NCBI RefSeq assembly: GCF_009928485.1
Contig: NZ_JAABNP010000017.1
Span: 1-64,000 of the forward strand
Direction: 5' to 3'
DNA: 64,000 nucleotides
Source: Clostridium sp. C2-6-12
Lineage (GTDB): Bacteria > Bacillota > Clostridia > Clostridiales > Clostridiaceae
Shown here: positions 1 through 8,457 of the stretch, in pieces
How positions within the stretch are numbered: the stretch's first letter is position 1
How the letters are laid out: each line of letters begins with the position of its first letter
Translations under genes and position numbers: made by a program
Notes under the pieces: model-generated
What the model saw: only the letters and a program-made list of their open reading frames with translations
The model's database searches: none
Told to the model about the DNA's origin: nothing

Positions 1-127
1 TCACAAAGGAATGGCTTATTTATTTTTTACAGATTCTATTTATTCAACAACCTATCTTAGTATAAATATATTAACAACTCAAACATTATTATGTGCTTAA
101 AATAAAAAGGAGACGTGCAAAACAATT

Positions 128-952
128 ATGAAAGATGAAGAGTTATTAACAGCCTTAAAAACAGTATTTACTGTAATTCCTAATTTATTTTATTCTGATG
201 CTGCTATATGTATTTCTGATACAAATAAATTAATATTTGTACAACAAGCGAAAACATTTAAGCTTAATATATCAGAAGGTGGATTAATCGCCAATGACCC
301 TCTTACACAAAAAGCATTAAGTTCTAGAAAAAAAGAATCAGCAAAAATTCCAAAAGAAGTTTATGGTTTCCCAATATCTGCTTATAGTATTCCTGTTATT
401 AATCCTGATACTAATAATATTGTAAGTACAATCAATATTGCTGTTTCTCAAGAAAAAGAACAGGAAATATTTGATATTGTAAGTGAATTGCAAGCGTTTT
501 CTGAAGAATTAACAGCGTCTTCTGAAGAATTGGCAAGTTCTACTCATGAATTAACATCTAATAGCCACAATGTTAATACTTTAGTTGAACAAACTCAACT
601 TGGTATTAAAAGCATGGATACAATAATTCAATATATCACTAGCATAGCTAATACTACTAACCTTTTGGGTTTAAATGCAGCAATCGAAGCATCACGTGCT
701 GGGGAACATGGACGAGGCTTTACTGTTGTAGCTAGTGAAATACGAAAACTTGCAGAAAGCAGCAAAAGTTCAACTGGACAAATAAATGAAACTTTAGCAA
801 CAATAACTGAAAATATAAACAGTATCATAAATGTTTGTAATGAGTTTTATACCACTGGTGAGGTGAACTCTGCTCAAGCAGAACAGCTATCTCTTGGAAG
901 CCAGCGTCTAAGCGAACTATCAACAAAACTTTTAAATGCTACTATTGTATAA
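128..952 (+). CDS. Soluble methyl-accepting chemotaxis protein (YfmS-like)
   Basis: Chemoreceptor of 274 aa that would pass a sensory signal to CheA/CheW. Residues 1-120 form an unrecognised sensor domain. The rest is the MCP signalling helix hairpin, with the conserved tip motif [20 protein letters not shown] at about 177-196. No transmembrane segment or HAMP domain is visible, so it should be cytoplasmic, like the short B. subtilis YfmS. The signalling domain is much shorter than in full-length MCPs. The ATG follows AAAGGAG at a rather long 15-nt spacing. It is monocistronic and ends at a bidirectional terminator. The MCP assignment is certain; the ligand is unknown. Confidence 0.9.
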   Translation: MKDEELLTALKTVFTVIPNLFYSDAAICISDTNKLIFVQQAKTFKLNISEGGLIANDPLTQKALSSRKKESAKIPKEVYGFPISAYSIPVINPDTNNIVSTINIAVSQEKEQEIFDIVSELQAFSEELTASSEELASSTHELTSNSHNVNTLVEQTQLGIKSMDTIIQYITSIANTTNLLGLNAAIEASRAGEHGRGFTVVASEIRKLAESSKSSTGQINETLATITENINSIINVCNEFYTTGEVNSAQAEQLSLGSQRLSELSTKLLNATIV

Positions 953-1058
953 TCTTGTTCTGCTTTATACATATTTTTTTCATATTCTAATATAAAAAAA
1001 CTCTTTAGAGTAAGACATGGATTATTTTATTTAACAAACATCTTACTATAATTATCAC

Positions 1059-1103
1059 AAATAAGCTTGGATATATTTACCCTGAATATATTCAAGCTTA
1101 TTT
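1059..1103. terminator. Bidirectional terminator hairpin
   Basis: The arms AAATAAGCTTG...ATATATT (from 1059) and AATATATT-CAAGCTTATTT (to 1103) pair almost perfectly around a 7-nt loop. The hairpin has A-rich and T-rich flanks. It separates the convergent chemoreceptor and ATPase genes. Confidence 0.75.
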
Positions 1104-1113
1104 TAATCTAAAA

Positions 1114-1884
1114 CTAATTATTATTTCTGCTTAAAAGTATGTCCAACAAACTTTCTGTATTATTAATAAAACTCTTCATAACTTGATAATGCCCAGTTTC
1201 TTCATACTTAACAGTTTTTATTTCATTTCTAATTTCATAAATTATCGAATCAGGATATGCCATTATAATAGGAGAATGTGTAGCTATAATAAATTGTGAT
1301 CCAGCTTTAATTAAATCATGCATTCTTGAAATCATAGCCATTTGACGCGATGGAGACAGTGCTGCTTCTGGTTCATCTAATATATATAATCCTCTTCCTG
1401 AAAATCTATTCATAAATACTGAAAAAAATGACTCACCATGTGATTGGTTATGTAGAGATGTTCCTCCGTAGGAACTTAAAAGTCTAGATGTTCCGTTATG
1501 TAGATCCTCCATATCAAGATCGTCCACATTACTTGCAAAATTATAAAAACTTTCAGCTCTTAAAAAAAATCCATCTTTAGGCATTACTAATCCTTTAATT
1601 AATCTTACATATTGCTGCATTTCTGAATGTGTATCCCTTGAAGAAAAATTAAAGTTTTTAGTCCCACCTTCTGGGTTAAAACCATAGGCTGTTGCTATAG
1701 CTTCTAAAATTGTTGATTTTCCTGTACCATTTTCTCCTATTATAAATGTTACCTTTGGATGAAATTCTAAATTGGTTAAATTTTTAATTGATGGTATACA
1801 AAATGGATACTCCTCAAAACATTCAATCTTATTTCTTTTTAATTCTATACTTCTTAAATATTGTGCATTTTTTAATATATCCAT
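1114..1884 (-). CDS. COG3910-type AAA/ABC-like ATPase
   Basis: A 256-aa stand-alone ATPase of the SMC/ABC-like fold. Walker A GENGTGKST is at 50-58, a signature-like SHGESFF at 148-154, Walker B LYILDEPEAAL near 166-176 and the switch histidine ATHSP at about 201-205. The short span between Walker A and signature, with no coiled coil, matches the small 'predicted ATPase' COG3910 family rather than RecF or SMC. GAGGG lies 9 nt before the ATG. The gene follows an unrecognised gene on the same strand (59-bp gap), so cotranscription is possible. The substrate is unknown; there is no membrane partner next to it, so transport is unlikely. Confidence 0.8.
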   Translation of the reverse strand: MDILKNAQYLRSIELKRNKIECFEEYPFCIPSIKNLTNLEFHPKVTFIIGENGTGKSTILEAIATAYGFNPEGGTKNFNFSSRDTHSEMQQYVRLIKGLVMPKDGFFLRAESFYNFASNVDDLDMEDLHNGTSRLLSSYGGTSLHNQSHGESFFSVFMNRFSGRGLYILDEPEAALSPSRQMAMISRMHDLIKAGSQFIIATHSPIIMAYPDSIIYEIRNEIKTVKYEETGHYQVMKSFINNTESLLDILLSRNNN

Positions 1885-1943
1885 AGACCATATCCCTCAT
1901 ACCCTCATATTTTCTTTAATTTCTTGCTGATTCTTTTAATTAT

Positions 1944-2825
1944 TTAATTGTTCATTTTTGCTTTACATTTCATAATAATACTTGTACCACCTGGTTCAAT
2001 AATATTGAACTTAACGCCATTTCCAGATACACTAACTAACCTATCATATACACCCCAAATCAGAAATTTTGCTACGCCTTTTCCTTCATATAGCTTGTCA
2101 ATTTTCATATCATTAATATCATAATTTAATATTTCTTTATCTACCGACTCTCTTATATTCTCCTTAAAAACAATCGTACCTATTACAATTTCTTTATATT
2201 GTGCTATTAAGATTCTTGAATCTTTGATATTCCTATCTATACATTCCTTTACTTCTTCATCATTAATTTTTATGTTCAAACTTTCATTAGCTTCTTTTAA
2301 TTCTTCAATAGTCAATTCTTGGCTTATTTCACATTCTTCGTTATATATTTTTCCTAGTTCATCCTCTATAAAGAAACCACTTTCCTTAAATAGCGGAAAT
2401 AATTTATTACGAACATTAGGGTTAGTAAAATATACTGATAAAGCAGAAAAATCCTCCCACTTAAAATTTCCAACTTGATAATCTATTAAAATTCTTTTTA
2501 CCACATGCAAGGCTCTAAGACTAACATCATCTATCTCAGACCTTAAAGCAATTCTATGAAGTTCATAGTCTAATTCAATTTGTAAATATTCTGGCACTGC
2601 TCCTTGAGATATTATATCAAGTCCTTTATAAAAATATTTATATACCACATCTTTATCTTCCGGATTAATTATAATATTTGATTTTATTCTTTCCTTAGAT
2701 TTATTCTCCTCATTTCCATATAACTTCCTATACTTTTTCATTGTCTTATATTGTCCTTCACTACTAATTTCAGCAAAGGTTTTACCAATTTGAAGAAATA
2801 AGTCCTCCATAAATTTGTTTTCCAT
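1944..2825 (-). CDS. Unrecognised protein, possible GNAT-like C-terminus
   Basis: A 293-aa soluble, charged protein that I do not recognise. The first 150 residues look all-helical. The last 90 alternate beta-strand-like stretches and include YEGKGVAKFLIWG, which resembles the acetyl-CoA-binding motif A (RxxGxG/A) of GNAT acetyltransferases. That resemblance is weak and is an inference only. No signal peptide or membrane segment is visible. The ATG has a good AAGGAG SD. A 17-bp palindrome lies about 30 bp upstream. The downstream neighbour is the COG3910 ATPase. Confidence 0.55.
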   Translation of the reverse strand: MENKFMEDLFLQIGKTFAEISSEGQYKTMKKYRKLYGNEENKSKERIKSNIIINPEDKDVVYKYFYKGLDIISQGAVPEYLQIELDYELHRIALRSEIDDVSLRALHVVKRILIDYQVGNFKWEDFSALSVYFTNPNVRNKLFPLFKESGFFIEDELGKIYNEECEISQELTIEELKEANESLNIKINDEEVKECIDRNIKDSRILIAQYKEIVIGTIVFKENIRESVDKEILNYDINDMKIDKLYEGKGVAKFLIWGVYDRLVSVSGNGVKFNIIEPGGTSIIMKCKAKMNN

Positions 2826-2853
2826 AAATATAACTCCTTAAATTCTCAAAATT

Positions 2854-2870
2854 TTGGTGACAGTCACCAA
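2854..2870. repeat. Short palindrome TTGGTGA-CAG-TCACCAA
   Basis: Two perfect 7-bp arms flank a 3-nt centre. It lies between the DUF2500 gene (upstream on the minus strand) and the start of the unrecognised 1944-2825 gene. It could be an operator or the stem of a weak terminator, since AAAATTTT follows on the minus strand. Confidence 0.5.
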
Positions 2871-2910
2871 TATAAAAGTTTAACAAAAAAAATCATACTT
2901 TATTTTTCTA

Positions 2911-3237
2911 TTATCCCATCTTTGACTCAAACTTTAAGAAACGTGTACCTTGAAAAGTTAATGTTCCCCATTCATTTTCTGAAATAGTTCTATATACTCG
3001 TCCTCCAACAACAAATTTAATTTCACTGCCTGTATCCAGTTGAAAAATTAAAATCAAGGTTTCAGTTGTTGTAGTCATTCCATTAGAATCTGTTTGTATA
3101 TTAGTATCTGTTTTTTTCTTAATTAATTGTGCTTTTGTTGCTATAACAGGAGATTTTTCATTTTTTACATATGTGCTAATTAAGTTAAAAATAATAAATA
3201 CTAAAGTAACAAAAAATATTAATTGAAAACCAATCAT
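2911..3237 (-). CDS. DUF2500 family membrane-anchored protein
   Basis: A 108-aa protein with one N-terminal transmembrane helix (about residues 4-22, FQLIFFVTLVFIIFNLIS) and a small beta-rich domain. The domain ends in the family hallmark GTLTFQGTRFLKFE, which identifies DUF2500 (YhhM-like, function unknown). The start is taken at the ATG preceded by GGAGG at 6-nt spacing. An in-frame ATG 14 codons upstream has no close SD. It is probably a small envelope protein facing outward. The spacing of about 85 bp to the next gene, with a palindrome between them, suggests a separate transcript. Confidence 0.75.
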   Translation of the reverse strand: MIGFQLIFFVTLVFIIFNLISTYVKNEKSPVIATKAQLIKKKTDTNIQTDSNGMTTTTETLILIFQLDTGSEIKFVVGGRVYRTISENEWGTLTFQGTRFLKFESKMG

Positions 3238-3490
3238 ATAATGCCTCCATTTTATATTTATAAGGTTATTCCATCCCATTTATTTTCTAATTTATTTTTT
3301 CCTCCTTAAGCCAATAAAAATTTTATTGATTTACGGATAATACTTTACAATCAAATTATATACTATAACCTTCCAAATGCGTTAACTTTTTTCAAAAAGC
3401 AATATTTTTCTTGAACATCATAAGTTCATTATAGAGTTTCCTTCTTTGTAGCTAAAGTAAATTTGATTTTAGTTAACCTCCTACAATAAA

Positions 3491-3536
3491 ATAGCAGTTA
3501 CACAGCAAATTTTTTAATCAGCTGTATAACTGCTAT
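3491..3536 (-). terminator. Terminator of the SASP gene
   Basis: The 16-nt arms ATAGCAGTTAcACAGC and GCTGTaTAACTGCTAT pair with one mismatch. A T-rich run follows on the minus strand (TTTTATTG), directly after the SASP stop codon. Confidence 0.8.
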
Positions 3537-3554
3537 CCATTAATTATCTAGCTA

Positions 3555-3761
3555 CTATAGTCCTCTTTCGTAGCTTTCTATCATTCTCTTAACCATTTCT
3601 CCACCTACACTACCATTTTGTCTTGAAGAAAGATTACCTTTATCTATGTTTTCATAATCTTGTAAGCCTACTTCTGATGCCACTTCAGTTTTTAATCTGT
3701 TTAAACCTGCTTTTGCTTCTGGTACTAAAGTTCTGTTGCTTCCACTATTGTTTGAACTCAT
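3555..3761 (-). CDS. Alpha/beta-type small acid-soluble spore protein (SASP)
   Basis: A 68-aa DNA-binding spore protein that saturates forespore DNA and protects it from UV and heat. Family signatures are visible: EAKAGLNRLKTEVASEVG around 15-32, including the GPR protease cleavage context (TEVASEVG), and QNGSVGGEMVKRMIESYE at the C-terminus. Length is typical. The SD is GGAGGAG. The gene is monocistronic with its own terminator. It should be made in the forespore from a sigma-G promoter. I could not place a convincing sigma-G box, although the upstream region carries an AAAATAAATT/AATTTATTTT inverted repeat. Confidence 0.95.
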   Translation of the reverse strand: MSSNNSGSNRTLVPEAKAGLNRLKTEVASEVGLQDYENIDKGNLSSRQNGSVGGEMVKRMIESYERGL

Positions 3762-4021
3762 AACTATCTCCTCCTTAAATAATATAATTTTGCTTTACAC
3801 TCTAAAATAAATTTACTTTTCAATTTATTTTAAATTTGCTTTGCACTATTATATTAACCAGCCATACGAATAATACTCTATAAAATTGTTAGCAATAATA
3901 GAATTCAAACACTCTTTTAGCTTGCTTTTGATAATTTACCTTTCTTATTATATTATTAGTTTACTTTTACAGATTTTTCACTTAAATAATTACTGTAAAA
4001 CCATAATTTCATAAAAACAAA
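3762..4021. other. Intergenic region upstream of the SASP gene
   Basis: Very AT-rich non-coding DNA that should hold the SASP promoter. An inverted repeat (AAAATAAATT...AATTTATTTT, about 3804-3830) is flanked by near-identical TGCTTTACA and TGCTTTGCA copies. No ORF is supported. Confidence 0.4.
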
Positions 4022-4057
4022 TTGTCTAGACCTTAAAAATATTAGAGGTTTAGACAA
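4022..4057 (-). terminator. Terminator of the DUF1002 gene
   Basis: TTGTCTAgACCt pairs with aGGTtTAGACAA over 12 positions, one a G-U pair. TTTGTTTTTATG follows on the minus strand. It lies 49 bp after the DUF1002 stop. Confidence 0.7.
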
Positions 4058-4105
4058 CTTTTCCCTAAATCGAATATTTTTATATACTATAAAATTTATA
4101 GTATA

Positions 4106-4993
4106 TTATTTTGAAAAAGCTCCTTTTACTGTTTCCAATAATTCTGAAAACATTTTTTCTAATTTTGCAAAAAAACCTTTAGCTTCTTCAGTATTTAATT
4201 TATCTTTTAATTGTTTAGTTACATCATCTAATTGATCTTTTAAATTATTATAGTTAAGATCTAAATTATTTATTTTTTTCATCACAGCTTTTATATTTGC
4301 GATGTCCTCTTCAGATAAATTTGATTTATATTGTTCAGTAGCTTTATCTACTATCTTATTTATTTCTTTTTCAGTTCCTGGTTTTTCTTTTATTACTTCC
4401 TTCTTAATATTATTCATTAAGTTAGTAGCATCGTTTTGTCCGATTTTTTCACCAATATCTCCAGTAGTAACTAATTCTTCATTAGCAGCTTCCTTCTTAT
4501 TTTCATCAATCTTTTTCCCTGTAGTGCTATTTTCAAAACCCTTTAAGATTCCTGTAAGTGCTGCAGTTCCTGATACTTTAAAAGGTGCTGATGCCTTAAC
4601 CTTTGCATTTTCAATTCCTGCTGTAATCAATGCATTTTTTATCATACCATCATTAACCCAAGTAAGATTTTCAGTAGTTACAACTATTCCGCCCTTTTCT
4701 GTAGGTTCAACATAAGAACAGGATATTGATTTATTTCCAAGTTGAGCTTCTGAGGCAACCTTACCTAAATATTTATGCTCCTCCTCAGATGTTACTTCTA
4801 ATATATTGGCATCATTTTTACTTACTCCAAAGTATTTTAACATATCCTTCTTCTGAGCTTCATTTAGATCTCCTCCTAAAGTGACAGATTTAAATGAATC
4901 TGCAAAAACTGGAATCCCAGGAAGGGATGTAAATAAAATACTTAAGCTTAAAGATGATATTATAGCTTTTGACATAAATGATTTAAATTTCAT
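4106..4993 (-). CDS. Secreted DUF1002 protein (YpuA-like)
   Basis: A 295-aa exported protein. Residues 1-31 form a Sec signal peptide (positive start MKFKSFMSK, hydrophobic core, cleavage after VFA-DS). The mature part starts with SVTLGGDLNEAQKKDMLKYFG, typical of DUF1002 proteins such as B. subtilis YpuA. Other family motifs are SCSYVEP and VKASAPFKVSGTAALTG (about 133-150). The C-terminal 120 residues are helical and may form a coiled coil. The function is unknown; an envelope role is likely. The gene is monocistronic, divergent from the small-protein pair at 5352, and has a good SD (AAAGGAGAAC). Confidence 0.85.
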   Translation of the reverse strand: MKFKSFMSKAIISSLSLSILFTSLPGIPVFADSFKSVTLGGDLNEAQKKDMLKYFGVSKNDANILEVTSEEEHKYLGKVASEAQLGNKSISCSYVEPTEKGGIVVTTENLTWVNDGMIKNALITAGIENAKVKASAPFKVSGTAALTGILKGFENSTTGKKIDENKKEAANEELVTTGDIGEKIGQNDATNLMNNIKKEVIKEKPGTEKEINKIVDKATEQYKSNLSEEDIANIKAVMKKINNLDLNYNNLKDQLDDVTKQLKDKLNTEEAKGFFAKLEKMFSELLETVKGAFSK

Positions 4994-5351
4994 TATTTTG
5001 TTCTCCTTTTTGTGCTGTAAAATAAATACTAAAATTTTTATTTCATTATTTCTTGTACATTATAGCATATAAATAATTAATTTTTATTTATGAATATATT
5101 ACTTTTATATTAATATTTCTTATTAAAAACACATTATCATCAGCTAGAAAATTATTTTCATATAATTATAAACAAATTCTTATTTATAGCCTTTCAAATG
5201 ATTATATCCAAATTAATACATTTTAAACCTGAATATTTTACGTATTAATATACTTATTTTATCAAATAATAATCCTGTAAATAAATTAACTATGCTTTTG
5301 TCTAGGATATTATATATTTTCTAAATTATTATGTTAGGAGTGATTAATCTT
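4994..5351. other. Divergent promoter region
   Basis: 358 bp of very AT-rich DNA between the minus-strand DUF1002 gene and the plus-strand small-protein genes. It should carry both promoters. I find no convincing promoter pair, hairpin or small gene in it. Confidence 0.4.
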
Positions 5352-5600
5352 ATGAGTAAAGAAAAAACACCTTATAATCCAACTCCTGGAGATTATGATG
5401 TGGAAATCTTAACTGACATACATTCACCTGAAACAAATCCTTCTTCTTATTTAAGAAATATAAATCATAGCTCTTTAAAAGATGATTTATATTCAAATGC
5501 AAAAAATGTTTCAGATACAACTGAGAAAATTCCAACATTATCAAAATATTCAAACATGAATAAAGATGATAAGGAATTTGAATATAAGGGTGAAATATAA
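5352..5600 (+). CDS. Small acidic hydrophilic protein, unknown
   Basis: An 82-aa protein without a signal peptide, membrane segment or cysteine. It is rich in Asp, Asn, Ser, Pro and Tyr (start MSKEKTPYNPTPGDYDVE) and looks intrinsically disordered. The start is the ATG 11 nt after AGGAG; an ATG 7 codons earlier overlaps that SD and is unlikely. It is 42 bp upstream of a second small protein with the same MxKEK start and similar composition, so the two are probably cotranscribed. Such pairs in sporeformers are often spore-associated, but nothing in the sequence proves this. Confidence 0.6.
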   Translation: MSKEKTPYNPTPGDYDVEILTDIHSPETNPSSYLRNINHSSLKDDLYSNAKNVSDTTEKIPTLSKYSNMNKDDKEFEYKGEI

Positions 5601-5642
5601 CCTTTGTATTCATATTTGAAAATTTAATTAAGGAGTGATATT

Positions 5643-5903
5643 ATGAATAAAGAAAAAAAATCTCTTACTTCAAATGTAAGAGATGACGAGAAAAATGCAT
5701 TTGTTAATCCATATTTACCAAAAATGAGAACAAATTATCATCCAAGTGAAGACGATGTAGAAAGTGCAACTGGCGTAGATTTTCCAATAAACATGCCTAA
5801 TCCAGCAAATGATAATATTGTTGTTAATAATATATCTAATGCAGAATTTGATTATACACAAGATATGATTTCTCCTGATAATTATGATTTAAAAGAAGAG
5901 TAA
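5643..5903 (+). CDS. Small acidic Asn/Pro-rich protein, unknown
   Basis: An 86-aa disordered-looking protein (MNKEKKSLTSNVRDDEKNAF at the start). Visible motifs are NPYLPKMRTNYHPSEDD and INMPNPANDN. It has no signal peptide, membrane helix or cysteine. AAGGAGTGA lies just before the ATG, so translation is well supported. It follows the 5352-5600 gene closely and ends before a long stem-loop. The function is unknown. The similar start and composition suggest a distant paralogue of its neighbour, but there is no extended identity. Confidence 0.6.
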   Translation: MNKEKKSLTSNVRDDEKNAFVNPYLPKMRTNYHPSEDDVESATGVDFPINMPNPANDNIVVNNISNAEFDYTQDMISPDNYDLKEE

Positions 5904-5908
5904 TTTTT

Positions 5909-5951
5909 TAATCTAATGTAGGCAGGGTTCGTCTCTGTCTACATTAGATTA
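5909..5951. terminator. Long stem-loop after the small-protein pair
   Basis: TAATCTAATGTAG (5909-5921) pairs perfectly with CTACATTAGATTA (5939-5951). Six further pairs, one to two of them G-U, extend towards a short TTCGT-type loop. The T-run lies before the stem rather than after it, so termination strength is uncertain. Confidence 0.6.
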
Positions 5952-6014
5952 GCATCAATTTTGACCATAATTTAAGCATATAATTTTCTTAGTTTAACCT
6001 TCATAGTAAATTTC

Positions 6015-7433
6015 CTATTGAATATTATATCTCTCTGTTAAACCTTCCAAAAGGTAATGTGGAATACTTATTTCTATTAAATTTCTAGCTCCTTCATTAG
6101 CTTTTATTTCAAAAGAAACTAATACAACCGAATAATCATCTGCTAACTCACAATACGTTTTATTGATTGGAATTATATCAGCATTTACGTTTTCAATAAA
6201 AGTTTTTTTAAGTATGCTTACGATAAAGTTATTAATTTCATTTAAAATATCATCTTCTTTATTAATATAACTATTTAAATGAACATAAATATTTGAATGA
6301 GAATCATTAACTCTAATTGTTCCTATTCTATCGCCTTTGCTTAATAACGTTCTGAACTCACTCATAGTAATACTTTCTACTGTTAATAGGTTTATCATAA
6401 ATTTCTTATTTTCTTTCTCAAATAAATAATTTGAAAAGTCTGATAAAATCTCTTTTATTTTATCTTTTAAATAAAAAGTAATATTTTCTTCAATTTCAAG
6501 AGACTGATTAATTAAATATTTATCGAATTTAATATAATCACTACAAATTTTATTAATGAAATCTATAATTATATGATCTTTAAAGTCACTTTGTAATATT
6601 TCATAAATAAATATATTTATATCTTTTTGCAGCAAAGGCTTATTAACTATAAATTCTTTACTTTCTTCTGTTATATTATTAAATATATTGTCAAATTTAC
6701 CTATTTCAAAAACATGATTATTTTCAAGATTTCTTTCTATTGATTTAATCAAACTGTCACTTGATATTGGTTTTGAAATAAAATCTAAAGCCCCAGCTTT
6801 AATGCTATCTAATATTACCGAAATATTGCTCATTGCTGAACACATGATTATTTTTGCATCAAAATATTTTTTAGTAATTTCTTTAACAGCATCTATTCCA
6901 TCCATAATAGGCATAACTATATCCATAATAACAAGATTAGGTTTAAATTGTTCGTATGCCTCTATTGCTTCTTTTCCATTACCTGCCTCTGCAACTGATA
7001 TATATCCTTGATCTTCTATAATATTTTTAATCATAATCCTTGCAAGTTCTAAATCATCTACAATAAGAATTTTTTTACCCTCCATATTTAATTTCTCCTC
7101 ATGAATAATTTGGCTAATTCTTTTTTCTATAAGAATAGAATTACTTTTAAGTCTTACTATTTCCTTATTCAGCTTAATATGTTTTTCCTCTAACATTTGT
7201 TTAAATTTCTGTTTGTTTTCATTGCGCATTAATTCTTTAATTTCTCCTAAGGTAAAACCATATTGTTTTAATTCTAAAATGAAAACAAGCTTCTTTATTT
7301 GCATATCTGAATAATATCTATATTGATTGTTATTTTGTATAAGACTTGGTTTAAGTAATCCAATTTCATCGTAGTATCTTAAAGTATTTGGTGATACGTT
7401 AACTATTTTTGATATTTCTCCTATTGTGTACAC
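6015..7433 (-). CDS. MerR HTH - response regulator - FliM/CheC-like fusion regulator
   Basis: A 472-aa protein of three modules. Residues 1-107 form a MerR DNA-binding domain (VYTIGEISKIVNVSPNTLRYYDEIGLL, then a helical dimerisation segment). Residues about 119-240 form a CheY-type receiver: acidic pair VDD at 126-127, phospho-acceptor Asp171 in VIMDIVMP, Lys in FISKP. Residues about 250-472 resemble the FliM middle/CheC domain, ending in VLVSFEIKANEG...IEISIPHYLLEGL, which parallels FliM's VTFEV...INLCIPY..LEP. The start is GTG at 7433, 9 nt after GGGAG; a TTG three codons upstream abuts that SD. Phosphorylation may alter DNA binding or docking. The partner kinase is not adjacent. Confidence 0.8.
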   Translation of the reverse strand: MYTIGEISKIVNVSPNTLRYYDEIGLLKPSLIQNNNQYRYYSDMQIKKLVFILELKQYGFTLGEIKELMRNENKQKFKQMLEEKHIKLNKEIVRLKSNSILIEKRISQIIHEEKLNMEGKKILIVDDLELARIMIKNIIEDQGYISVAEAGNGKEAIEAYEQFKPNLVIMDIVMPIMDGIDAVKEITKKYFDAKIIMCSAMSNISVILDSIKAGALDFISKPISSDSLIKSIERNLENNHVFEIGKFDNIFNNITEESKEFIVNKPLLQKDINIFIYEILQSDFKDHIIIDFINKICSDYIKFDKYLINQSLEIEENITFYLKDKIKEILSDFSNYLFEKENKKFMINLLTVESITMSEFRTLLSKGDRIGTIRVNDSHSNIYVHLNSYINKEDDILNEINNFIVSILKKTFIENVNADIIPINKTYCELADDYSVVLVSFEIKANEGARNLIEISIPHYLLEGLTERYNIQ

Positions 7434-7556
7434 AAAAATCAACTCCCGTCTAACTAGGAAAATTTTATTAATATCTGATATTATAAATAATTATAAGCCT
7501 TCGTGTTACACCAAGGTCAATAAAAATATTACCCTTTATATTCTTTTGCAAAAAAA

Positions 7557-7590
7557 TATGGCACCTTCACTTTTTCGTGAAGATGCCATA
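7557..7590 (-). terminator. Terminator of the ABC/SGNH operon
   Basis: TATGGCAcCTTCAC pairs with GTGAAGaTGCCATA around a TTTTTC loop, followed on the minus strand by TTTTTTTGC. It lies 40 bp after the SGNH hydrolase stop. Confidence 0.9.
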
Positions 7591-7629
7591 TTTCAATTAA
7601 TAATATTATTTTTTTATAAACTATAGTTA

Positions 7630-8421
7630 TTATTTGATTACTTCTAATATCCTATTAGAAATAGCCTTATACCCCTTTGAGTTAGGATGAAATTTATCTT
7701 GTGCAAGATAATTATCTAAATTATATTTAAAAAGATCATAGGTTGGAATAAATACTGTATTGGGATATAATGATAAAAGTTCCTCTGTTTTAAAATTCCA
7801 TTCATATAGTGTTTTTAAATTTTCTTGACTAATTTCCTCTCCAAAAGGATTGTATAACCCTATAAATACAATTTTACATTTCTTGTTTTTACTTTGTATT
7901 AAATTCATAATTTCCTTTAAATTACTTAAATATTTATCTTGAACTATCTTCACATCTGCTGCATTTGCATCCTTTATATTGCTTTGAAATGCTTTCACTT
8001 CATTTCCACCTATAGAAATAAATATTAAATTAGATAATTCTACTGATTTTAATATTTCTTCTTTTTGTACCACTGTTAATAATCCTGAAGAAACATCTCC
8101 ATTTATGGCCATATTGCTAGTTTCTACTTTTTTGTTGTTTTGAGCACTCCATGCTTTTGCAAATTCTTGGGCAAAACCTGCTCCTGTTTCATCACCTGTT
8201 CCCTTTGCTAATGAATCTCCTAAAACTAAAATATTAAATGCATCACCTGTATCACTAAAAGTTGATTCATTATTACTTTCAGGTTGATTATTCTTAACTG
8301 ATGTTTCTTCTTTATTAGTACCATTTGTTATTTTACCAGATATTATAACACTGACAGAAAAAACTATAGCACTTATTATTGATAAGAATAAAATTAACTT
8401 CCAAATTATCTTCTTATACAT
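7630..8421 (-). CDS. SGNH/GDSL-family hydrolase, membrane-anchored
   Basis: A 263-aa esterase/lipase-type hydrolase. An N-terminal hydrophobic segment (about residues 6-28) should anchor it outside the membrane. A Ser/Asn-rich linker precedes the catalytic domain. Block I GDSLAKG holds the nucleophile serine, block III GGNEV the oxyanion asparagine, and block V DKFHPNSKG the Asp-His pair. The start is the ATG five nt after GGAGG; an ATG four codons upstream overlaps that SD. It follows an ABC-2 permease by only 36 bp and shares its terminator, so it is the last gene of a three-gene operon. The substrate (acyl or acetyl group of an envelope polymer or exported lipid) is unknown. Confidence 0.85.
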   Translation of the reverse strand: MYKKIIWKLILFLSIISAIVFSVSVIISGKITNGTNKEETSVKNNQPESNNESTFSDTGDAFNILVLGDSLAKGTGDETGAGFAQEFAKAWSAQNNKKVETSNMAINGDVSSGLLTVVQKEEILKSVELSNLIFISIGGNEVKAFQSNIKDANAADVKIVQDKYLSNLKEIMNLIQSKNKKCKIVFIGLYNPFGEEISQENLKTLYEWNFKTEELLSLYPNTVFIPTYDLFKYNLDNYLAQDKFHPNSKGYKAISNRILEVIK

Positions 8422-8457
8422 GACTTCCTCCATTATATCTTATATTACAATAAATTC

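Noticed and set aside
628-828. Minus-strand 66-aa frame inside the chemoreceptor gene
   Set aside because: It lies antisense within a well-supported gene and has no SD or family match. The same reasoning removed the other antisense frames, for example 2224-2478, 4302-4715, 13647-13928, 21045-21404 and 62112-62768.
5216-5260. Sigma-G promoter (TGAATA) before the small acidic protein pair
   Set aside because: TGAATA is present, but the nearest ATACTT-like -10 is only about 13 bp away, too close for sigma-G.
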